Source: Armatimonadia bacterium
GTDB taxonomy: Bacteria > Armatimonadota > Zipacnadia > UBA1398
Length of the DNA: 33,751 nt
Reading direction: 5' to 3'
NCBI GenBank assembly: GCA_014730065.1
Contig: WJIW01000603.1
Location: forward strand, 1 to 33,751
The translations under genes and the position numbers were made by a program. The notes beneath the pieces are model-generated. The model was not told the DNA's origin. It was given only the letters and a program-made list of their open reading frames with translations, and did no database searches. This document shows, piece after piece, positions 15,830 through 22,795 of this stretch. Every line of letters begins with the position of its first letter. Position 1 is the first letter of the stretch.

Positions 15830-15858
15830 TTGACCACCCCCCAGCCATTCAGTACACT
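15830..15858 (+). promoter_or_regulatory. sigma70-like promoter for the membrane-protein / cyclophilin operon
   Basis: TTGACC (15830-15835), a 17-base spacer, then TACACT (15853-15858). This is five of six and four of six matches at the best spacing. It would start transcription near 15865, about 70 bases before the GTG at 15938. Confidence 0.5.
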
Positions 15859-15937
15859 CCACCGAGGCGTAGTAGGCCCGAGGGCGCGAGGCGTCGCGGC
15901 AGGCCATACCCGTTTCCACGCAGAGGTCCGGTATCCC

Positions 15938-16777
15938 GTGTCGGAGATAAGCAGGCGGTTCAAAGGCGCCTTGATCGGCCACTTCAGGTCCTGGTCCTTC
16001 ACCTGGGACCTGGTGTGCTCCTTCGGCGCCGTGTACCTGCTCCAGCGCAACTTGCCCCACTGGACCGGCGACGAGATCCGGGACAACGTGGTGCTCTACG
16101 TCTGCATCGCCGCCTTCGCGCTGGCCTGTCTTGTGGCGTACCGGCGTGCCAACAGCCTCCGGACCGAGACCTCATGGACGGACCCAGCCCAGGAAGACAA
16201 CCATGGGGCCCTCCTGACCGCCGAGGTGCTCTGCTCCATCGCCGTTGTCTTCATGCTGCTGATCCCACCTTTCGCCTTCATCGCCGCCAGAGCGCCGTCG
16301 GCCCTGGTGCCTACCGCCATGGCCCTCCCGGTGCTCCTGGTCAACCTGACCATCATCGTGGTCGCGTCCATAGGCGTGTTCTTCCTACTATCCGGCTACA
16401 CCCTGGGCACCGAAGGCTACTCCGTCTTCGCCTGGGTCATCGTCGTCCTCGGCTTCTCGCGCTCCGAAGTGGCCGAGCGGGTTACCGATGGTCTTTCCGG
16501 CGTGCCCTTCCTGCCGGCTCCCAGTATCGGAGCGGCGGCGGGGGCCGTGAGCCGCGTCTTCACGCCCCCCATCGAGGAGCTCATCAAATCAAGCATGGCG
16601 GGCACATGGGCTGGCCACGGCCTTCACCTGGCCCAAGGGCTGCTTATCGCCGCCTTCACGCTGTGCCTATCGGCCTACGTCGTCAGCCGGTGGGGGAAGT
16701 ACGATCGGCGCGAGCGCCGGGAGATCCGGGCCCAGGACCGCCAGGGCTCCTCGGCGGGCGACGCCGACGCGGCCTAA
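15938..16777 (+). CDS. Polytopic membrane protein of unknown function
   Basis: 279 residues from a GTG with AGAGGT about 10 bases upstream. The frame is open back to 15701, but that stretch is non-hydrophobic, Arg/Pro-rich and covers the promoter, so it is not counted. Hydrophobic segments at about 20-36, 50-69, 97-118, 122-155 (one or two spans) and 228-250 suggest five or six membrane spans, with a weaker one near 160-173. A charged cytoplasmic-looking tail (RWGKYDRRERREIRAQDRQG) ends the protein. I do not recognise the family. It is 13 bases from the downstream secreted propeller-cyclophilin gene, so the two are very likely co-transcribed and may work together in the envelope. Confidence 0.75.
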   Translation: MSEISRRFKGALIGHFRSWSFTWDLVCSFGAVYLLQRNLPHWTGDEIRDNVVLYVCIAAFALACLVAYRRANSLRTETSWTDPAQEDNHGALLTAEVLCSIAVVFMLLIPPFAFIAARAPSALVPTAMALPVLLVNLTIIVVASIGVFFLLSGYTLGTEGYSVFAWVIVVLGFSRSEVAERVTDGLSGVPFLPAPSIGAAAGAVSRVFTPPIEELIKSSMAGTWAGHGLHLAQGLLIAAFTLCLSAYVVSRWGKYDRRERREIRAQDRQGSSAGDADAA

Positions 16778-16790
16778 GCGGGGTGCCGCT

Positions 16791-18464
16791 GTGACCGGCC
16801 ATAGAACCCGATCCACAACCAGCCTTCTGAGCGGAGCCGCGCTCGTTCTTGTCACCTGCATGGCCTCGGCCTGGGGTCAAGTCACTGTCGGCGATCGCGG
16901 GCGCCAGGGCGGGCGCGATCTGGAGCCCGCTCGGGAGACGCTTCGCCCCTTCACCGACTACCGCCGCTCGGCCCTGGTCACCGTGTACGTCTATCCCGGC
17001 GATGCCGCCGCCGAAGTCTACCGGAACGACGAGCTGGTCGCCGAGCCCCAGCCCCGGGGCCCGGCCGACAACGCGCTGATGGTCCGCTTCTTCGATATCG
17101 ACCCCAGGGGCGAGACGGTGGCCTTCCTCATCTACAAGGAGGGCTACCGCGACGCGCGGCTCTTGGTGCGCATCGGGCGCCATACGAACCAGGTCCTGGG
17201 TGTGGTGCTGGCTTCGGACTATGAGGCCGACCGCATCCTCTTCGAGACGCCCGGCCTGGGCGGCTCCGCCATCGCCGCCGTCCTGCCCGATGGCAGCGAC
17301 CGGGCCATCGTGGTGGACACCCCCGACGCCGACTCCCAGCCTGCCGTCGCCCCCGGAGGGTACCGCGTCGCCTTCGCCTCGGGCGCCCCCGGCGCTCGCC
17401 GCGTACTCATCTTGGACCGGCGCACGGGCGACATCGAGGCCCTCCTGGACGAGCAGGGCAGCGACTACTCCAGCCCCGGCTGGCTCGATGATCGGCGCGT
17501 GGTGGTGCTCCGCCGGTTTGGTGGACACGCCGATATCGAGATCCATGACCTCGACTCGGGCACGCGCCGAGTCATGCCCGGCACGGGGGAGGTCAGAGAC
17601 CCCGTGCCCGATCCACGTGGGGGGCGGGTCGTGCTGGCCTCCGATGCGTACGGCGCGGGCTGGGACCTGGCCGAGTGGGACCTGGGCTCCGACCAAGTGC
17701 ACCGGGTCACCTCCCTGCCCGGCGACGAGTGGGCACCCGCCATCAACCCCCTGAACGGCCGGGTCGCCTACGCGTGGGACGCCGGCGAGGAGGCCGGGCC
17801 CGCCATCGCCCTGGGCGCCGGCGACCCTCCGGTGGTGTTCCGCGCGCCGGCTCGCGAGGCCGCCTTCGCGCCCGACGGCGAGCTGCTGTTCGTCCTCACC
17901 CCCGAAGGCGTCGTCGGGCAACCCCCCGGCGTCACCTGGTGGGCCCATCCCGCGCGGAGCGAGGTGGCCGTGGGCGGGCTCACATGGGGACGCTTCGCCC
18001 GCCTCGATCCCGAGCCCGCCCTGGTGGTCCTGGAGACCGATGTGGGCCGCGGGCTGATCCGGGTGGATCCCGCTGACCAGCCCATGGCGGCTCGGCAGTT
18101 TCTCGACCTGATCGACACGGGCTTCTACGAGACCACCCGCGTGCATCGGGTCAGCCCCGGCCTGGCGGTGCAGCTCGGCTGTCCCCTGGGCAACGGCACG
18201 GGCGGCGCGGGGCCTCCACTCCCCCCCGAGCCCTCGCGACTGGCCCTGGAACGGGGCCGAGTCGCCTTCGAGCCCGAGGGCGCGGGGCTCGCATCCTCGC
18301 GACTGTTCATCGCCCTCGACGACCTCCCCCACATGGACCACCCCGGTGCTTTCGGCGAGGTGGTCGAGGGACTGCCCGTGCTGAGCCGCCTGCTCCCCGG
18401 TGACCGCATCCGGCGCACCTACCGCGTGCGCTTCGACGAAGCCGACTACTTCGCCGAGCCCTGA
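16791..18464 (+). CDS. Secreted TolB-like propeller fused to cyclophilin-type peptidyl-prolyl isomerase
   Basis: 557 residues, GTG start, weak GGGG-type ribosome binding site. A signal peptide (about 1-29, ending CMASAWG) is followed by a PEGA-like beta region (about 60-135), a TolB/WD40-like propeller (about 145-400, with repeats such as SQPAVAPGGYRVAFAS and DPVPDPRGGRVVLASD), and a C-terminal cyclophilin domain (about 410-550). In the latter, FLDLIDTGFYETTRVHRVSPG is the cyclophilin core with the catalytic Arg at 453, Gln461 (LAVQLG) and Phe506 (SRLFIA) at expected active-site positions, and GAFGEVVEG (519-527) matching the VFG-V motif. Expected role: proline cis/trans isomerisation on exported proteins, with the propeller giving binding specificity. 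The fusion is unusual. The 3' end overlaps the convergent HTH gene by 19 bases. Confidence 0.82.
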   Translation: MTGHRTRSTTSLLSGAALVLVTCMASAWGQVTVGDRGRQGGRDLEPARETLRPFTDYRRSALVTVYVYPGDAAAEVYRNDELVAEPQPRGPADNALMVRFFDIDPRGETVAFLIYKEGYRDARLLVRIGRHTNQVLGVVLASDYEADRILFETPGLGGSAIAAVLPDGSDRAIVVDTPDADSQPAVAPGGYRVAFASGAPGARRVLILDRRTGDIEALLDEQGSDYSSPGWLDDRRVVVLRRFGGHADIEIHDLDSGTRRVMPGTGEVRDPVPDPRGGRVVLASDAYGAGWDLAEWDLGSDQVHRVTSLPGDEWAPAINPLNGRVAYAWDAGEEAGPAIALGAGDPPVVFRAPAREAAFAPDGELLFVLTPEGVVGQPPGVTWWAHPARSEVAVGGLTWGRFARLDPEPALVVLETDVGRGLIRVDPADQPMAARQFLDLIDTGFYETTRVHRVSPGLAVQLGCPLGNGTGGAGPPLPPEPSRLALERGRVAFEPEGAGLASSRLFIALDDLPHMDHPGAFGEVVEGLPVLSRLLPGDRIRRTYRVRFDEADYFAEP

Positions 18465-19006
18465 CGCACAGACCGGCCCTTGCCTCGCCGGGTTTCCAGA
18501 AGCCAGCACCTCCGGATCTGCACCTCCTCGGGATCGGCCTCCCGGAGGGTATCCAGCAGAGCCCGGCACAGCTCCGACGGGGCATCCTCCGGCTCCACTC
18601 CCAAGGCTCGAGCCACCACGCTCATGGGCTCACCTAGCGAGACCAGCGCGAAGGCGGCGCGGTGGGGAGGGTGGATCGACAGGTCTCGGGCCCGGGCCAG
18701 GAGAGTCACCCGGGCCCGCTCCCAGTACTTCTTCACACGGCTACGCGGCATGTTCAGCTCTCGGGCGATGGACTTGATCGTACGTCCCGCCGCCCACAGG
18801 GCGATGACACGATGGGCCGATTCGGGCAGGTCGTCCCCGGGCCACCACCGCCCTGCGACGTCATCGAGACTGTCCCTGGCCAGGGCATCGTCGGCTCTCT
18901 GGAGCGCCGAGGGCGCCTGGCTGAGGGAGACCGTGCGGCGGCTGCGTGGCAGCCATCGCCTGCTCCGTTGCGCGTACTGTCGGATGGAGGGTGTCTGGCA
19001 TGACAT
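18446..19006 (-). CDS. Small helix-turn-helix regulator
   Basis: 186 residues. A sigma70-region-4/LuxR-like HTH lies at about 60-105 (HRVIALWAAGRTIKSIARE then LNMPRSRVKKYWERA), so it should bind DNA. The flanks have no recognised sensor domain. A second, weaker helical segment (about 115-155, SLGEPMSVVARALGVEP) could be another HTH-like element. The ATG at 19006 is chosen because AGAAGGTG lies about 7 bases upstream; a GTG at 19015 is an in-frame alternative with no spacing for a ribosome binding site. A 9-base perfect inverted repeat spans this ribosome binding site, which suggests autoregulation. Targets are unknown; the neighbours on the same strand are glycan-related genes. Confidence 0.75.
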   Translation of the reverse strand: MSCQTPSIRQYAQRSRRWLPRSRRTVSLSQAPSALQRADDALARDSLDDVAGRWWPGDDLPESAHRVIALWAAGRTIKSIARELNMPRSRVKKYWERARVTLLARARDLSIHPPHRAAFALVSLGEPMSVVARALGVEPEDAPSELCRALLDTLREADPEEVQIRRCWLLETRRGKGRSVRQGSAK

Positions 19007-19007
19007 G

Positions 19008-19038
19008 GATCGCACCTTCTCTCGGAAACGGTGCGATC
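19008..19038 (-). promoter_or_regulatory. Inverted repeat overlapping the ribosome binding site of the HTH gene
   Basis: GATCGCACC (19008-19016) and GGTGCGATC (19030-19038) are exact reverse complements separated by 13 bases. On the minus strand the 3' arm contains part of the Shine-Dalgarno and ends one base before the ATG. It could be an operator for a dimeric repressor, or an RNA hairpin that masks translation start. Confidence 0.6.
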
Positions 19039-19046
19039 AGCGTAGG

Positions 19047-19076
19047 CGGTCCCCAGGCAGCCCGCCCTGGGGACCG
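19047..19076 (-). terminator. Strong hairpin downstream of the pectate-lyase-like gene
   Basis: Perfect 11-base inverted repeat (19047-19057 with 19066-19076, arms CGGTCCCCAGG / CCTGGGGACCG) with an 8-base loop. It lies between the stop of the pectate-lyase-like gene (19121) and the start of the HTH gene. There is no following U tract, so it may terminate with Rho or stabilise the 3' end. Confidence 0.6.
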
Positions 19077-19120
19077 GCGGTGGTTTCCCGTGGACTATCC
19101 CGTGGTTTCGGCGGAGCGGC

Positions 19121-20380
19121 TCAGCGGGTGGAGTTGAGCCCGATCTGCACGTCGGCCTCGGGACAGTCGGTGGTGACGCCCCCGCCTCCGTGGAACCGAT
19201 TCCCGTAGATCAGCGCGCACTCCGTCTCACCCTCGACGAGGACATCGAGCTGGTCCTCCATCATGAATTGGCAGCCGTTGACGGTGAGCCCGCCCCGCAG
19301 GCTCCGGACGGCTGGGATGGACGCATCGACCGCGCCCCAGCCCGAGAAGTGGCACGCGGTGAACATGGTGTGCCCCGTGCCCTCCAGGATGGCCTGCTCC
19401 TGTGTCTCGGGTATGGGCCAGAAGCCGCAGGCGGTGAACTTGACCGGCCCACGGTTACTCTCGGCGATGCGTACGGTGGACATGAACTGGGAGTTGGCGA
19501 AGCTGATGCCGGAATGGGGCTGCACGGCGTCGACCAGGACCGCTGTGGGACCTATGTCCGCCCCCGACTGAGTGTAGACGCCGTTGCCGGGGCCGTGGCC
19601 GAAGTCGGCGAAGTGGAAGCCCACCTTGTACCAGATGGTGAAGCAGTTCAGGAAGTACTCCCAGTCGGTGCGGCCGATAAGGAAGGCCGTGGCGTTCTGC
19701 TGGGTCCACTCCATGGCTTCCTCGTCGGCCCGCCAGAAGGGCCAGAAGTGGACGTCCTGGACCCGGCCCACGTCGTAGCACTGGTCGATGAACAGACCCT
19801 TGTACAGGGCCTGGGCGTACAGACCTCGTATGTAGTGCCTCCCAGCCGGGAAGGTGCCGAAATCCACCGCTTGGTAAGGGTTGATGAGCAGGCAGTCCAG
19901 AATGGTGCAGTTGTCCCCGATGCCCCGCACGCACCACGGGTATGGCACCGGCGGCATGGTCTGCTCGGGATGGAACACCACGATCCCCTTCAGCACACTG
20001 TTCTCGTGAAGCGTGATGAAGGGCTCGCCGTCCTCCTCGCCCCGGCCCGCGTAGGCATGGAGCACGCTGCCCCCTTCGGCACTGCGCACGGGGGCCCGGA
20101 ACACACCCTCCAGCGTCACGTTCCGCGGCACCGACAGGTTGCCGTCGATGCGGTACGTGCCCGGCGGAACGCTGACCACTCCGCTCCCCGCCTCGGCCAC
20201 ATGCTCCATGGCCGCCTGGAAGGCTAGCGTATCGTCGCGCTCGCCATCGCCCTCAGCCCCGAAGTCGGTCACGCTCACGTGCCAGCTCTGCTCGGAAGCC
20301 GGGGTGCGGATCACCCCCCCATCGGCGACCGCCGCCGAGGCGATCACCGCCCACGCGGCCACTAGCCACAGGTGTCTCAT
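19121..20380 (-). CDS. Secreted pectate-lyase-3-type parallel beta-helix protein
   Basis: 419 residues with a clear signal peptide (MRHLWLVAAWAVIASAAVA). The mature N-terminus has the Pectate_lyase_3 signature VTDFGAEGDGERDDTLAFQAAM (37-58) followed by GSGVVSVPPGTYRIDG (about 65-80), as in polygalacturonase, pectate lyase and phage tailspike-type beta-helices. The remainder is a run of short strands (HENSVLKGIVVF, DNCTILDCLLINPYQAVDFG). No lyase or polygalacturonase catalytic residues can be assigned with confidence. Expected location is periplasmic or extracellular, acting on or binding a glycan. Upstream of it, 22 bases away on the same strand, is the isomerase-like gene, so the two are probably one transcript. 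GGAAGG about 10 bases before the ATG is a weak ribosome binding site. Confidence 0.82.
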   Translation of the reverse strand: MRHLWLVAAWAVIASAAVADGGVIRTPASEQSWHVSVTDFGAEGDGERDDTLAFQAAMEHVAEAGSGVVSVPPGTYRIDGNLSVPRNVTLEGVFRAPVRSAEGGSVLHAYAGRGEEDGEPFITLHENSVLKGIVVFHPEQTMPPVPYPWCVRGIGDNCTILDCLLINPYQAVDFGTFPAGRHYIRGLYAQALYKGLFIDQCYDVGRVQDVHFWPFWRADEEAMEWTQQNATAFLIGRTDWEYFLNCFTIWYKVGFHFADFGHGPGNGVYTQSGADIGPTAVLVDAVQPHSGISFANSQFMSTVRIAESNRGPVKFTACGFWPIPETQEQAILEGTGHTMFTACHFSGWGAVDASIPAVRSLRGGLTVNGCQFMMEDQLDVLVEGETECALIYGNRFHGGGGVTTDCPEADVQIGLNSTR

Positions 20381-20402
20381 ATAGGTCCGCCTTCCCGTCG
20401 CC

Positions 20403-21218
20403 CTAGCCGATCAGCTCACGCAGGTAGTCCACATCCCGGCTCGCCCGCGCCAGGACGTCGTCCACCCCGTCGGTGCCCGAGTACTGGCCGTGCAGGCTGA
20501 TGGGTCCGTCGTACCCCGCCGCCTTCAGGGCCCGGATCGTCCCCGGCCAGTCCTGAAGTCCCTCGGAGAGCTGCACCCACTCGTCGTCCCAGTGGGAGTC
20601 GCGGCCATTGGCGACGAACCGGTACCGCACGTTCTTCGCGGCGACCATCCGTAGCGACGGCCGCGCGATGTCCACGGCCATGGCGATCAGCTCACCCTCC
20701 AAGGCGAGATGGCCGGGGTCGATGTACAGCCCCACCCGGTCGGGGTCGATCCCCTCCAGGGCGAGCATGCCCCCTGTGGCGTGGGACCCGTACCGGTGGC
20801 CCGAGTGGTTGTGGAGCAAGAAACAGACCCCCGTCTCGGCGGCGATCTCCGCGAAGCCCGCCAGGTCGCTGCGCACGCGATCCAGGCCCGGCCAGAACCC
20901 CTCACCGGGATCCCACCCCCAGTACCCCAGCTTCAGGTAGGGGATCCCCACACCGGCGCACGCGGCGGCCAGGTCGCGCACCGGCTGCTGACTCGGGTCG
21001 GTCCAGCTTCCCTCCAGCGTCACCAGGGGTACGCTCAGCCCGGCATTGGCGAACACTTCCATGGCCGGCGCCAGGGTCGTCTCGAAGTCGCCGGAATTGA
21101 CGCAGTAGCCGCCCCGCACGGTCAGGTCCAGGCCATCCACGCCGATTTCCCTGGCTTTCTCCGCCGTTTCCTCGGCGGACAGCCCTTTCAGGGATTTCGT
21201 GAAGAAGATCAGGTCCAT
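20403..21218 (-). CDS. Xylose isomerase-like TIM-barrel sugar isomerase/epimerase family protein
   Basis: 271 residues. The start at 21218 has GGAGGT 8 bases upstream; a further ATG at 21257 is rejected. Family pattern: MDLIFFTKSL start, KAREIGVDGLDLTVR (21-35), VPLVTLEGSW (63-72, candidate Glu69), FLLHNHSG (133-140), GLYIDPGHLALEG (163-175, Asp167/His170) and AAKNVRY (193-199). The last usual metal-ligand strand, ISLE in many homologues, reads ISLHGQY here (His243). No signal peptide, so cytoplasmic. It would isomerise or epimerise a sugar or sugar acid, or the fold may serve another reaction. First gene of a likely two-gene unit with the pectate-lyase-like gene and divergent from a sulfatase gene. 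Confidence 0.82.
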   Translation of the reverse strand: MDLIFFTKSLKGLSAEETAEKAREIGVDGLDLTVRGGYCVNSGDFETTLAPAMEVFANAGLSVPLVTLEGSWTDPSQQPVRDLAAACAGVGIPYLKLGYWGWDPGEGFWPGLDRVRSDLAGFAEIAAETGVCFLLHNHSGHRYGSHATGGMLALEGIDPDRVGLYIDPGHLALEGELIAMAVDIARPSLRMVAAKNVRYRFVANGRDSHWDDEWVQLSEGLQDWPGTIRALKAAGYDGPISLHGQYSGTDGVDDVLARASRDVDYLRELIG

Positions 21219-21245
21219 TCGCGTCAACCTCCGCTCCTTCAGGGG

Positions 21246-21300
21246 GTTCTCCCCCATCGAGGCCGGGGCCTACACAGGAAGCCCGGCCACCGGGGAGAAC
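21246..21300 (+). promoter_or_regulatory. Nested inverted repeats in the leader of the sulfatase gene
   Basis: Outer arms GTTCTCCCC (21246-21254) and GGGGAGAAC (21292-21300) are perfect complements, and inside them GGCCGGG (21261-21267) pairs with CCCGGCC (21282-21288). In RNA this gives a two-tier hairpin ending about 15 bases before the GGAGG of the sulfatase gene. It could be a leader RNA structure or an operator between the divergent genes. Confidence 0.45.
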
Positions 21301-21327
21301 TCCCCACCAAACCTGGAGGAGGCCGCC

Positions 21328-22710
21328 ATGCCCCCGAGCCCCAACTTCCTGATCTTCATCACCGACCACACCAACGCCCAGGCCCTCAGGCCCCAGAGCC
21401 AGTGCCGCACCCCCAACCTCGACGCCCTCGCCGAGCGGGGGGCGCGCATCGAAGGCATGTACACGGTCAACGCCATCTGCTCGCCATCGAGGGCCACGCT
21501 GATGACGGGCATGCACCCATCGACCCACGGCGTCTGGGACTGCACCCATACCCAGCGGAGGGAATGGGTCGACGTGCGCGGCTACCCCTTCTGGAGCGAG
21601 CGGCTGGCGGCGGCGGGATACACGTGCGGGCACTTCGGGAAGTGGCATGTGGAGCAGTCGGGCAAGCTGGACCAATACGGCTTCCTGGAGTACGACCCGG
21701 ACGGGAGCGCCAAGCTGAAGGCACGGGCGCGCCGGCTGGAGATCACCAAGCCGGGATACCGAGACTACCTTATGGCGGGCGTGGACGACGAGCCGCCGGC
21801 GACCCACCAAGCCGTCGACAAGGGGATCGATTTCGTGCGCCGCCACGGCGGTGATGGGCCCTTCGTCTGCGTCGTCTCCACCGCCGAGCCCCACGATCCC
21901 TATGTACCGCCGGCGAGCTTCCTCGATACATACGACATCGACTCCATCGAGCTGAGCCCCACGGCCCATGAGGACGTCGCGGCCAAGCCCGAGGTGGTGC
22001 GGCGAATGGCCCAGATCTGGGAGGGGCTGACCGATGCCGATTGGCGCCTGGCTCGGGCCTGCTACTTCGCCACCGTGAGCTTCCTGGATGCCGAGGTGGG
22101 ACGGGCCGTGGATGCGCTGGAGGAGGCCGGAGTCGCCGAGGATACTGTCGTGCTGTTCCTCTCCGACCACGGCGACATGCTCGGGGCCCACGGCCTGGCC
22201 ACAAAGGGCATCGGCACGCCGTACGAGGAGGTCTACAACATCCCCCTGGTCGCGTGCGGGCCGGGCATCGCGGCCCAGGGCAGCCTGCCCCACCGAACCA
22301 GTATGGTGGACCTAGCGCCGACCCTATGCGACCTGGCGGGGGCCCAGCCCCTGGCGGGCGGTCAGGGCCGGTCCCTACGCCCTGTCCTCGATGGCACCGC
22401 GGACCCGGCCGAATGGACCTCAGCCTATGCCGAGTTCTACGGCCAGCGGTTCGTCTACACCCAGCGCATCGTCTGGGAGGGCCCCTGGAAGTACGTGTTC
22501 TCGCCGGGCGGCGCCGACGAGCTGTACAACCTGGACGAGGACCCCGAGGAGAGACACAACCTGGCAGGAGACGCCGCCAGCCGAGAGCGGCTGGAGGCCA
22601 TGGCGACGGCCATGTGGCGCAAGGTCAAGGAGATCGGCGACGAGTCGCTGCTCCACTCCCATTACGCCACGCTTCGCACGGCGCCGGTGGGGCCGCTGGT
22701 TGCCGACTGA
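21328..22710 (+). CDS. Type I sulfatase, Cys-type, no signal peptide
   Basis: 460 residues, ATG at 21328 with GGAGGAGG 6 bases upstream. The sulfatase signature NAICSPSRATLMTG (48-61) gives CSPSR with Cys51 as the residue converted to formylglycine. Other family motifs: TDH at 12-14 for metal, TPNLDALAERG (28-38), FGKWHVEQ (about 109-116), STAEPHDPY, and SDHGDMLGAHG near the middle for metal binding, followed by TKG. The C-terminal subdomain has YNLDEDPEERHNLAG, typical of the family. It would hydrolyse sulfate esters of a carbohydrate after activation by a formylglycine-generating enzyme, which is not in this window. Lack of a signal peptide suggests a cytoplasmic enzyme, unlike the Tat-type sulfatase further downstream. 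Divergent from the isomerase-like gene, which fits a shared sugar pathway. Confidence 0.93.
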   Translation: MPPSPNFLIFITDHTNAQALRPQSQCRTPNLDALAERGARIEGMYTVNAICSPSRATLMTGMHPSTHGVWDCTHTQRREWVDVRGYPFWSERLAAAGYTCGHFGKWHVEQSGKLDQYGFLEYDPDGSAKLKARARRLEITKPGYRDYLMAGVDDEPPATHQAVDKGIDFVRRHGGDGPFVCVVSTAEPHDPYVPPASFLDTYDIDSIELSPTAHEDVAAKPEVVRRMAQIWEGLTDADWRLARACYFATVSFLDAEVGRAVDALEEAGVAEDTVVLFLSDHGDMLGAHGLATKGIGTPYEEVYNIPLVACGPGIAAQGSLPHRTSMVDLAPTLCDLAGAQPLAGGQGRSLRPVLDGTADPAEWTSAYAEFYGQRFVYTQRIVWEGPWKYVFSPGGADELYNLDEDPEERHNLAGDAASRERLEAMATAMWRKVKEIGDESLLHSHYATLRTAPVGPLVAD

Positions 22711-22795
22711 CTATGCGGATCGGCGCCTCCGGGTCGCGGATGTCCGTACCTTGTCCCTCTCCCATCGCGCGCCCGCGGGTGCCACGAGAAGGGCA

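Noticed and set aside
15701-15937. N-terminal extension of the membrane protein frame
   Set aside because: Non-hydrophobic, Arg/Pro-rich, covers the predicted promoter and overlaps the YjfB-like gene start.
16683-18569. Minus-strand open frame of 628 codons opposite the propeller-cyclophilin gene
   Set aside because: The plus-strand gene has a signal peptide, propeller and cyclophilin motifs; the antisense frame has none.
20902-22293. Minus-strand open frame of 463 codons across the isomerase and sulfatase genes
   Set aside because: It runs opposite a sulfatase with intact catalytic motifs and through the divergent control region.
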